A stretch of DNA of 64,000 nt. Source: Fuerstiella sp. (GTDB lineage Bacteria > Planctomycetota > Planctomycetia > Planctomycetales > Planctomycetaceae). The stretch covers positions 186,001 to 250,000 of the forward strand of contig JAKVAZ010000010.1 in NCBI GenBank assembly GCA_022447225.1, in the 5' to 3' direction. How positions within the stretch are numbered: position 1 is the stretch's first letter; every line of letters begins with the position of its first letter. The notes under the pieces were generated by a model that did not search any database, was not told where the DNA came from, and saw only the letters and a program-made list of their open reading frames with translations. Shown here one piece after another: positions 47,947 through 56,586 of the stretch. The translations under genes were made by a program, and so were the position numbers.

Positions 47947-50900
47947 ATGCACAGGACCGGTTGTTTAAACCACTTAATGGCTCTGACATTTGCGTTATGC
48001 GTGCAGCATCATACGCTGAGTGTTGCCAGTGAATCTCCCACGTTCAGTCGTGACATTCAACCACTGCTTGCAAAGCACTGCATCGTTTGCCACGGTCCCA
48101 ACATGGCAGAGGGGGGCCTGCGGCTGGATGTCGCTGAACAGGCCCGGGCAGAGCTTGAGTCAGGGTCACGTGCCGTGATTCCCGGAAACCTGGAATCGAG
48201 TGAGTTGCTGCGTCGAGTCACAGCAGCCGATGCGTCGGAACGGATGCCGCCTGAGGGTGATCCACTGTCTGACGACGACATTGAAAAGCTCCGTCGGTGG
48301 ATTCAGGATGGAGCCGGTTATGAACAGCACTGGGCCTATCAACCGGTCAAACGGACAGTGCCTCCCCAGGTGACGCATCCCGACTGGATTCGCAATCCCG
48401 TTGACCAGTTCGTGCTGGCCCGACTGGAAGCGAACGGAGTGACGCCGTCACCTGAAGCGAAACCGGCGACTTTGATCAGACGATTGTTTTACGACCTGGT
48501 TGGCCTTCCGCCAACACCGGAGGAAGTTGATGCTTTTGTGACAGATGAATCGTCAGACGCATGGGAGGCATTGGTAGACCGGCTGCTGGAATCCGACCAT
48601 TTTGGTGAACGCTGGGGACGACACTGGCTGGATAAAGCCCGATATGCTGATTCAGACGGTTATGAAAAAGATCGCTCCCGACCCAACGCGTGGCGCTATC
48701 GCGACTGGGTGATCGAAGCCATCAATCGAGACATGCCGTTTGATCAGTTTACCATTGAGCAGCTTGCCGGTGACCTTCTGCCGGACGCGACTGCGATGCA
48801 GAAACTGGCCACTGCGTTTCACCGGCAGACACTGACCAACACTGAAGGCGGAACCGACCAGGAACAGTTTCGTATCGAAGCAACATTCGACCGCACAGAA
48901 ACCACCAGTACAGTCTGGATGGCCCTGACAATGACCTGTGCACGCTGCCATACACACAAGTACGATCAAATCACACAGCGAGAATATTATGAGCTGTTCG
49001 CGTTTTTCAACAATGCCGACGAATCCAGCATTGATGTTGGCCGCAGCCATTCTGACATGGCGAAATATCGTCGAGACAAGGCAGCGCACGACCATGAAAT
49101 GTCAGCATTAACCGCACAGTATGAACATGCAAAAGCATCTCTGAAACCGCAAATCGCGAAATGGACTGACGACATATCCGCCCGAATCAAAATGGAATTG
49201 TCGCAAACACCAACCCGTAACCATCTGAATCTGGTGGATGCAAAAACTTCCGGCAGTACAAAACTGGTGCTGCAGGAAGACGGTTCCCTGCTGGCATCCG
49301 GACAGGTACCGGACAAAGACAGGTATACGCTTGTATTTGAACTTCCGGTGGAACCGGTTACCGGGATTCGGGTAGAAACTCTGGTTCATGATTCGCTCCC
49401 GGGAACAGGACCTGGCAGCGCTTCCGACGGAAATTTTGTGCTGAGTCAGCTGCGGGCGTACATTAGTTCAGAGAAAGACTTCAACAGTCGGACAGAGCTG
49501 CAGTTCGCAACGGCCGATTCTGACTTTTCTCAGGATGGATTTTCAGCAGAGTCTTCAGTTTCCTCCGCAGAGAAGTCCGGGTGGGCAGTCTTTCCGCAAA
49601 TCGGCAGTGCTCACCAGATCACCGCGTACACCGTGCAGCCGGTTCGGACCGACGGTGCGAAGTATCTGCAGGTCGTACTGGATCAGCAATATGGCGATCA
49701 GCACGTGATCGGTCGTCTTCGAGTCAGCACGGTCTCGGAATTCAACCCCGTTCGTGCTTTGCCGAGAGCGGTTGCCGACGCCGTCCGGCAAGAATCAGCA
49801 GCCAGAACAGAGCAGCAGCGGAAGGTCATTGCAGCACATGTTGCACTGATTTCTCCGGTTACCGTGCGGGTTGCTGATGCAATTGCAGAGTTGAAAACCC
49901 AAACGCCAAAGGCTCCTCTGTTGCCGGTCCGTGTGATCGCCCCGGCAGCACGTGTAACAAAAACCCTTCATCGAGGGGACTTCCTTCAGCCCGGAGACGA
50001 TGTGACGGCAAACACGTTGTCGGTTATCAGTGGCAGCCATTCGCTTCAGCCTCGAAAATCTGATGATTCCGCTGATCGACTGGATCTGGCCCGGTGGCTT
50101 GTCAGTCCCAACCATCCGCTGACGGCTCGAGTGACGGTCAATCAGATCTGGTCGCATCTGTTCGGTCGCGGCATTGTACCGTCGCAAAATGACTTTGGAG
50201 TTCGTGGTGAGCTGCCAACGCATCCCCAACTGCTTGACTGGCTGGCATGGCATTTTTCACGCGATATGAACTGGAGTCGCAAGACGCTGATCAGAACGAT
50301 ATTGATGAGTTCCACATGGCGGCAATCCTCTCATTATCGAGAGGAACTCCGCAACATCGATCCTGCAAACCGGTTGCTTGCACAGCAAAACCGGTTTCGA
50401 GTGGAAGCCGAAGTTGTTCGTGATCTGCATCTTGCGGTGAGTGGTCTGCTGAGTCCTCAAATTGGTGGTCCCAGCGTCTTTCCGCCACTGCCGTCCGGAG
50501 TGGCAGAGCTGAGTTACGCCAACAGGTTCAAATGGAAAACCAGTGAAGGTAACGACGGCCATCGCCGCGGGATGTATACATTTTTCAAACGAACGGCCCC
50601 GCATCCGACTTTAATCAGTTTCGACTGTCCGGATTCAAACACAAGCCGCCTGCAGCGTGAATCCAGCAATACGCCCCTGCAGGCCCTGATCACTCTGAAC
50701 AATGAAGTTTACGCCGAGGCCGCTCAGGCGCTTGTTCGACGAATTTTCGAGGAGGCGGGTGACGGCGACCGAAAGCAGCTGATGCGGGCCATGAGATTAT
50801 GCATCGCACGTATACCGGAAGATCCCGAACTGGATCGATTTGCAGAATTTCTGTCGACGTCTCGTGAGTATTATCGCGTTCACCTGGATGATGCGAAGTT

Positions 50901-51009
50901 GTTGACAGAAAAGCATCCGGTTAAACAGCTTGAACCTGAAGAAAATGCGGCCTGGGTAGCCACTGTAAGAATGATTTTGAACCTGGACGAATTCATTGTC
51001 AGAGACTGA
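47947..51009 (+). CDS. PSCyt1-DUF1549-DUF1553 'Planctomycete cytochrome' protein
   Basis: This 1020-residue secreted protein has, after a short signal peptide, a PSCyt1 cytochrome c-like domain with CIVCH heme motif (TFSRDIQPLLAKHCIVCHGP) and the Met-containing RMPPEGDPLS box. DUF1549 follows (NPVDQFVLARLEANGV, HFGERWGRHWLDKARYADSD) with a second CxxCH, CARCHTHKYDQIT, and DUF1553 is at the C-terminus (NHPLTARVTVNQIWSHLFGR, SSNTPLQALITLNNEVYAEA). It is probably a periplasmic oxidoreductase-like protein paired with the DUF1501 protein encoded 81 bases downstream. Confidence 0.94.
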   Translation: MHRTGCLNHLMALTFALCVQHHTLSVASESPTFSRDIQPLLAKHCIVCHGPNMAEGGLRLDVAEQARAELESGSRAVIPGNLESSELLRRVTAADASERMPPEGDPLSDDDIEKLRRWIQDGAGYEQHWAYQPVKRTVPPQVTHPDWIRNPVDQFVLARLEANGVTPSPEAKPATLIRRLFYDLVGLPPTPEEVDAFVTDESSDAWEALVDRLLESDHFGERWGRHWLDKARYADSDGYEKDRSRPNAWRYRDWVIEAINRDMPFDQFTIEQLAGDLLPDATAMQKLATAFHRQTLTNTEGGTDQEQFRIEATFDRTETTSTVWMALTMTCARCHTHKYDQITQREYYELFAFFNNADESSIDVGRSHSDMAKYRRDKAAHDHEMSALTAQYEHAKASLKPQIAKWTDDISARIKMELSQTPTRNHLNLVDAKTSGSTKLVLQEDGSLLASGQVPDKDRYTLVFELPVEPVTGIRVETLVHDSLPGTGPGSASDGNFVLSQLRAYISSEKDFNSRTELQFATADSDFSQDGFSAESSVSSAEKSGWAVFPQIGSAHQITAYTVQPVRTDGAKYLQVVLDQQYGDQHVIGRLRVSTVSEFNPVRALPRAVADAVRQESAARTEQQRKVIAAHVALISPVTVRVADAIAELKTQTPKAPLLPVRVIAPAARVTKTLHRGDFLQPGDDVTANTLSVISGSHSLQPRKSDDSADRLDLARWLVSPNHPLTARVTVNQIWSHLFGRGIVPSQNDFGVRGELPTHPQLLDWLAWHFSRDMNWSRKTLIRTILMSSTWRQSSHYREELRNIDPANRLLAQQNRFRVEAEVVRDLHLAVSGLLSPQIGGPSVFPPLPSGVAELSYANRFKWKTSEGNDGHRRGMYTFFKRTAPHPTLISFDCPDSNTSRLQRESSNTPLQALITLNNEVYAEAAQALVRRIFEEAGDGDRKQLMRAMRLCIARIPEDPELDRFAEFLSTSREYYRVHLDDAKLLTEKHPVKQLEPEENAAWVATVRMILNLDEFIVRD

Positions 51010-51090
51010 TCTGGCAGACGTTGTTCGTTGCCCGGCCTGCAGCCTTCGATTTTTCTGCAGCATGTTTCATACGTAACCGACAAAATAATT

Positions 51091-52593
51091 ATGAAGATGC
51101 AACAACAATCCGATCTTGCGAAATACGCGGACAGAACCCGTCGCGAATTTCTTAATACGACGGCAAGCGGTCTGGGGATGGCTGCACTGGGATCCATGCT
51201 GTCGCAGGATGGTCTGATGCCGGCTGCCACTGCGGCGGAGGATGGGAATCCTCTGGCTCCGGCGGAGCCTCATTTCGATGCGAAAGCCAAAGCCTGCATT
51301 TTTATCTTCATGGCCGGCGCACCGTCACAAATCGATTTGTTCGACGACAAACCCGTGTTGCGAAAGCGGCACGCGCAACCGTTGCCGGATTCATTTCTTG
51401 AGAAAGTTCGTTTTGCGTTCATCAAAAAAAAGACCGCACTGTTACAGGGATCCCCTTATCGATTTCATCGGCATGGTGAATGTGGAATGTCACTGAGCGA
51501 ACTGCTTCCGCATGTTGGATCCGTCGCGGATGACCTGCTGCTGATTCGTTCGCTGCATACAGATGAATTCAATCACCATCCAGGCCAGCTGATGATGCAG
51601 TGTGGCCGAGGTACATTCGGACTGCCGTCGATGGGTTCCTGGCTGACTTACGGTCTCGGCAGCGAATCGCAGAACCTGCCAGGATATGTCGTGCTGAACA
51701 GCGGCAGAGGATCTTCCGGCGGTGCCACGCTTTGGCAGTCAGGATTCCTGCCCTCTTCATATGCGGGAGTGCTGTTTCGCAATCAGGGAGAGCCGATTCT
51801 CAACCTGTCCAGCCCTGCCGGTATTCCGTCTCAGCTGCAAAGAAAGGGCATCGATGCACTGCGGGCTGTCAATGAACGACGCTTTGCTGAGGTTCGGGAT
51901 CCGGAGATTGCAGCGAGAATCGCTTCCTATGAACTGGCGTATCGTATGCAGACAGCGGCACCGGAGCTGATCGACCTTGCGGGTGAATCCAAAGCCACGA
52001 TTGATGCCTACGGTGTGGATCGTCCTGAACAGAAAATAGTGAAAGCTCGTGGTAAACAGGGGAATACTTATCAGAGCTTTGCTCGAAACTGTCTGCTGGC
52101 ACGCCGCATGGTCGAACGCGGCGTCCGTTTTATCAACATTATCTACGCTTCATGGGACCATCATACCAACATTCCCAAAGAGCTTCCGTACAACGCGGGC
52201 TGCGTTGACCAGCCCATTGCAGCACTGATCAGTGACCTCAAGCAGCGAGGTATGCTGGATTCCACAATGGTCGTGTGGGGATCCGAATTTGGTCGCACGC
52301 CGTTAGGCGAAAACCGTAAGGGTAAGCGGGATGTTGGTACAGGGAGGGATCATCATCCGTATTCGTTCAGCATGCTGATGGCGGGTGGTGGAATTCAGGG
52401 AGGTCAGGTTTACGGAGCGTCGGATGATATCGGCTGGCACGCCACCGAAAACAGAGTCCATGTCAACGATCTACACGCTACAATGCTGCACCAGTTTGGA
52501 CTGGATCATTTAAAGCTCACTCATCGCTTCCAGGGTCGCGATTTTCGGCTGACCGATGTCGGCGGAGACGTCGTTCAGGACTGGCTCGTGTAA
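51091..52593 (+). CDS. DUF1501 protein, partner of upstream PSD gene
   Basis: This DUF1501 protein has about 500 residues from the ATG at 51091 (51097 also possible). The Tat signal is strong: RTRREFLNTTASGLGMAALG. Boxes are FMAGAPSQIDLFDDKPVL, IRSLHTDEFNHHPGQLMMQ, VVWGSEFGRTPLGEN and TGRDHHPYSFSMLMAGGGIQ. It is the fourth copy in the window and very similar in layout to the one at 38624. The PSD-DUF1501 gene order is reversed here compared with that pair. Confidence 0.93.
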   Translation: MKMQQQSDLAKYADRTRREFLNTTASGLGMAALGSMLSQDGLMPAATAAEDGNPLAPAEPHFDAKAKACIFIFMAGAPSQIDLFDDKPVLRKRHAQPLPDSFLEKVRFAFIKKKTALLQGSPYRFHRHGECGMSLSELLPHVGSVADDLLLIRSLHTDEFNHHPGQLMMQCGRGTFGLPSMGSWLTYGLGSESQNLPGYVVLNSGRGSSGGATLWQSGFLPSSYAGVLFRNQGEPILNLSSPAGIPSQLQRKGIDALRAVNERRFAEVRDPEIAARIASYELAYRMQTAAPELIDLAGESKATIDAYGVDRPEQKIVKARGKQGNTYQSFARNCLLARRMVERGVRFINIIYASWDHHTNIPKELPYNAGCVDQPIAALISDLKQRGMLDSTMVVWGSEFGRTPLGENRKGKRDVGTGRDHHPYSFSMLMAGGGIQGGQVYGASDDIGWHATENRVHVNDLHATMLHQFGLDHLKLTHRFQGRDFRLTDVGGDVVQDWLV

Positions 52594-52690
52594 GGCGGTT
52601 TCCCAAAAAATCCGGCGTCTTCCGTTGCCCGTGCCAATCGGCGTCCATTGTCGATTCTGTTCCCTGAAGTTCATTATCACAACAACTGTC

Positions 52691-54064
52691 TCATCGTGTG
52701 CTGCGAGTCATCATGCGGACAATTGTCGGTTCGGTGTCTGTTGGCTCTGATTCATAGCGGACCATCTCGCCCTTTCGAATTGCCTTCAACGGACTGCGGC
52801 GACCATTCCGCACAATTGATGTGTTGTTGGTCACACGATACTTCTGCGAATTACCAGCGGGCATTCGGAGGGTGATTGTTTCCGCCCTGACGTCAATACG
52901 GGTTACTCTGCCTATCGACATCAATGAACCACGTGTTCCCGATCGTCTGCGGAGACCACTTCGGTTTTTCTGAATTCGTCCCGCATCCGGGTCAGTTTCC
53001 AGACTGATGGTGTACGACTGTCGAATGGCTTTGCACCACGTCTGGTCGTCATCACAGGCGTAATAAAACACATCCAGTTGTATTTCCGTACCGCGTTGTG
53101 CATTTTCGACGGTGATCAGGAATTCACGAGGATCACTGTCTGATTCCACATGGACCTTCGGACCCTTAAGAATCGAAGGTTCCACGTGCGAGTTTTTGGT
53201 TGCGGTGACCGCTACACGCAGAGGTTTCGACAAATTGTTCCAGTGTACGTGATACAGTGGATCGATCAGAAACCCAAGATACATTTGACCGCTGCCGGAA
53301 CGCAGCAGATCGAAATCGGCTTCCGCCCGAAGCTTGGCATAAAAAGGATCCTTTGAAGAATCAACTTCTGCTTTTACAGTTACGGCCTGCATACGGCCGG
53401 GCCGCCGGATTCTCGGTACGACCCCCTGACTGACGTTGCGACCGGTGATGATTTGCGGCAAATTGAGTTCAGATTCCCTGGTTGGTTTTCTGACCGGGCC
53501 AACCAGTTCTGTCAGATCTTTCCGCAGTTGGTCAGGATCGCTCCAGGATCTGCTGCGAACAATGCGTCCTTCGGGGGCGATAACAAACTCTGAATTGGGT
53601 GCGTCGCCAAATTGGTGCTTGGCCACGTTGTCCATGGTGTCGCACAACCAGGTGAAGCCTGACCCCAGGCGATTTTGAGCCTCTTTGACATGCATCAGGC
53701 GCTCTTCTGTCGTGAACGGCCGGACGTAATCGTTAGTCTCCGGGTGGGCGAGTGCTTTATAGATAAAGTAGAAGCGAACTCCTTTTGGGGCAAAATCACG
53801 ATAAACGGTCTCCAGACCGGAAACCTTGCGAAGGAACGGAGGTCAGGTCAGGCAACCAAATACCAGTACGGTGTAGTTGTCTTTTAAACCGCGCAGGTAA
53901 AAGTCATTTCCGTCAGCGTCAAGGATCGTGATGTTTGGTAACGGCTCACCGACCTTGGGTATTTTTCGGTCGAATCGTGCGCCGCCTGTCTGGCACAGTG
54001 CAGTTGAACTGAGGACGAACAGGGCCACAGGTACACATACAGAACTCCTGATTCGTTGTCTCAT
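52691..54064 (-). CDS. Deiodinase-like selenoprotein with DsbD-alpha-like domain (in-frame TGA = Sec74)
   Basis: This is one frame of 457 codons with a single internal TGA at 53843-53845, which I read as selenocysteine. GGTGGAG lies 7 bases before the ATG at 54064. Residues 1-24 are a signal peptide; 35-185 form a thioredoxin fold of the iodothyronine deiodinase type: VFGCLT-U-PPF with CxxU at Cys71-Sec74, YFIYKALAHP (the His of deiodinases) and CDTMDN. Residues ~215-365 resemble the DsbD alpha domain, with Cys337 and Cys344 in FYYACDDDQTWCKAI. Residues ~380-455 form a DUF5666-like beta domain. The conventional alternative, two separate ORFs (53843-54064 and 52691-53695), would leave neither with a complete fold. 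A frame-preserving C-to-U mutation (TGC/TGT to TGA) in a dying gene is the main rival explanation. Confidence 0.82.
53806..53842 (-). promoter_or_regulatory. Candidate bacterial SECIS element
   Basis: Directly 3' of the TGA in the mRNA, two small hairpins can form: CCTT-CGC-AAGG (nt 9-19 after the TGA) and CGGTC-TGGA-GACCG (nt 24-37; 6 pairs if the T-A is also closed). The second has a G in the first two loop bases, and its loop lies about 29-32 nt after the stop codon, within the range expected for bacterial SECIS hairpins. It lies within the coding sequence, as bacterial elements do. Not folded computationally. Confidence 0.5.
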
Positions 54065-54906
54065 GTCCGGACTCCACCGTTCAGGTTATGGGAAACACCG
54101 CCGTTCTGCCGGTTGTTGGCCCATACCTCCCCGACAATGACACGCTGATGTCAGTCTGAACACTTAAGCCGGCCAAAGGTGTCGCCCGGAATTTCCGATT
54201 GATGTAGGTACGGAAAGAGAATGTTTTGTAAGTCCGACTGTGATCTTCTGGTCCGAACCGGATCGTGTCATCTGCAGAATTTGCGCATCGGTTAGTTGTC
54301 TCCACGAGAAACGGCCATGCATCATGCGAACAGAATCCGGGTTCCGTTTATGAATTCAAAAGTCTGTCCGGGTTCAGTTTTCACGTTCTGTACAATGTTG
54401 TCAGTGCCAAACCGGGATTTGTGAACCGACAGTGATGTTTTTCAGAAAATGAACAGGTTGACTTCCGTGTTGAAGTTGAACGTATAACCCGAAGCCACCC
54501 GGGGATTATGACTTTTGTGTGAGAAAATCACTTTGACACTCGATGCCGCCATACGGGCAGTGTTTCAGCAACACAGAAAGAGAGTTGTTCAGCGAACCTG
54601 ATGAACTTGGCGGGAATCTTTTCATCACCTTTGGAGCAAACCGTGGTCCCTCTGCGGTTACCATTTTGAATGGTGATGTTTCGATCAAATCTGATTTACG
54701 TTCTGCCGCATGACTGAGACAGGCCAACATGTGTCGATCCATGCCGGTCAGAAGTCTGTCGGGCGCGTCCAGTGCGTCTGTTAGCACCGGTTGTCATACA
54801 ACGAGATGCGAGGGTGATACTCTGTCTGCAGGAGGTTGACCATCGCCTGCGCTGCGGCGGACGTCATCTGCGGCGGCACTGTCAACTGCAATACGGTTCG
54901 ACAGAA
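54065..54906. other. Intergenic region upstream of the selenoprotein gene
   Basis: This long stretch has no supported gene. A minus-strand frame at 54506-54787 has some protein character but no family resemblance. The promoter of the selenoprotein gene should lie near 54070-54200. No RNA gene was recognised here, in particular nothing resembling tRNA-Sec. Confidence 0.5.
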
Positions 54907-55236
54907 CTAAGAACGTCGTCTGTTTTTTGTGGACGCTTTCTTCGTTTTTCGGTTTGTTGCCGATTTGCGAACCGTGGTTGACTTACCAGACACTGAAGTT
55001 TTTGTAGCTGTTTTCTTTTTGGCAACCTGTTTCTTCGTTCCCGAATGTTTCTTAACGGAAGACCCGGCAGCAGCCTGCTTCTTTTTGGTGGATTTTTTCT
55101 TTGCCGCCTTCTTCTTTCGCGAAGTCGTCCTGGAGGATGTTTTCTTTCCTGTCGTGGGCTTTCCGTCAGAGAAAATTTTATCCCAGCCGGTAACGAATTT
55201 TTTTGAGGCCCCGGTATGAACGGTGTACCCAGTCAT
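54907..55236 (-). CDS. Small lysine-rich, histone H1-like basic protein
   Basis: This is a 109-residue protein from the ATG at 55236 (AAGGA upstream). A short conserved-looking head (MTGYTVHTGASKKFVTGWDK) is followed by about 75 residues made almost only of Lys, Thr, Ser, Ala and Arg (KKKAAKKKSTKKKQAAAGSS), like histone H1 tails or bacterial HC-type nucleoid proteins. It is known in planctomycetes as a small basic protein of uncertain function. DNA or RNA binding is an inference from charge. The longer frame from 55281 adds an unlikely N-terminus. Confidence 0.8.
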   Translation of the reverse strand: MTGYTVHTGASKKFVTGWDKIFSDGKPTTGKKTSSRTTSRKKKAAKKKSTKKKQAAAGSSVKKHSGTKKQVAKKKTATKTSVSGKSTTVRKSATNRKTKKASTKNRRRS

Positions 55237-55874
55237 TCTTTGTGATTCCTTTGTTCGTGAGAAGACGCGGACGGTATCCACTCAAATGGCCGATTCAAGT
55301 GCATACCACTACCGCGGAGAAATTTTTTTAATTCCGGAACGTTTAAGTGTCCTGGAGAAGCAGAAATCGGCTCATCAGGTGGATCCGACGGTAAGTGTCG
55401 TGCCTCCGTCTGCAATTGGAACGAGTTCCACAAAACCCGCCGGGAGTAGTGTGGTCAGTCTCCGGACACCGAATGCTTTCATGGCCAAATCCGGCAGTTT
55501 AAACTGGTTCAGGATGCACACTGAAGGTCCTGGCGGGATTCATCGATCATCTGCAACACAACGTCTGAGATGTTGTGTCTGGAGCCAACTGCCGACTCCG
55601 GGAAAATTTCTCAAAACACTGCGGAACCGGAACTTTTGGGTACGTTTAAAAAAGGAGACCAGGGAAACGGAAGGAAAGTCAGTGCTGACTCCGACAGACT
55701 TGTGTTTCGGTGTTTTGCCTTTTAAACTCCGCAGCCTGTTGACGGTCGAACAGTGGCAACTGTGCGACATTATTCGCCGTGTTGTCAACTGTGAATTCAG
55801 ACGAGACGGACCGGTGTCGTTGTACCAAATCTGTCCTCATGCGGACGTCAGCAAACCTGTGCTGTTAAGCACCT
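55237..55874. other. Intergenic region before tRNA-Asp
   Basis: A plus-strand frame (55223-55897) crosses the whole stretch but runs into the tRNA and has no recognisable domain, so I do not accept it. The tRNA promoter is presumably near 55800-55870. No repeats were seen. Confidence 0.5.
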
Positions 55875-55948
<74 letters not shown>

Positions 55949-56071
55949 ATTTGAACGATCAGTGCCCGGCTGCGGTCGGGAGGGGGAGTTGGAAGGTTAG
56001 TTCTTGCGACTTTGCTCAGTGTACGAGTTACCTGCTGGTGGCCCGCACTTTGTTCATGTTGATTGATTACT

Positions 56072-56110
56072 AAAACAGCCGCCACCCGGGTTACCGGCGG
56101 CGGCTGTTTT
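56072..56110 (+). terminator. Rho-independent terminator downstream of tRNA-Asp
   Basis: A 12-bp stem (AAAACAGCCGCC, 56072-56083, with GGCGGCTGTTTT, 56099-56110) closes a 15-base loop. It is symmetrical with an A-tract before and a T-tract after, so it could work in both directions. It lies 124 bases after the tRNA. Confidence 0.85.
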
Positions 56111-56586
56111 GAGTTTTGCACTGTTGCACGATGACCTTCGACGATGTTGTGTAGTCGGAAGTTTTATCCAGGGTTCGCTGGGTCTTTCACTGATTCGTAA
56201 AAAAATTGGTGACTGTTGAGCGGCGGAATGGACTCGGTAAGTTGCTTCGCTCCGGTTGGTCGTTTGATCTTGACGATGACCCCCACGCTATGATGTGTTT
56301 CCGGACACGAATTATAAAATCTCCGGGCAGCGGGATGCTGTTCACGATTGAGGCAGGTCGCAGGGACTGAAGGTGTTCTCCGACAACGTCTCAGGGCTGG
56401 ATGGCAGGTTGAGACAGGCTTATTTTGACACACACGGGTGCACTGTAAACGGTGAACATATTTTGGACGATTGCCTGATTATGTCTGCCTGGCACAATAT
56501 CGGGCGTGGTGATCATCCATGGTCGGACGATCTGTCTTCACCAGGAGTTTCAGCGTGATGATGTCGTCGGAAGGAAGGCGTGCTTT
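56111..56586. other. Intergenic region before methyltransferase gene
   Basis: No gene is supported. The methyltransferase frame is open back to 56506, but the ribosome-binding site at about 56570-56578 argues for the start at 56587. No attachment-site-like copy of the tRNA end was seen here. Confidence 0.5.

Noticed and set aside
53843-53845. Explaining the TGA as a sequencing error or pseudogene
   Set aside because: Not excluded, but one substitution exactly at the deiodinase Sec position with intact frame, signal peptide, ribosome-binding site and a following hairpin favours Sec.
54506-54787. 93-codon minus-strand frame upstream of the selenoprotein
   Set aside because: Some protein-like segments but no ribosome-binding site and no recognised family; left as undetermined.
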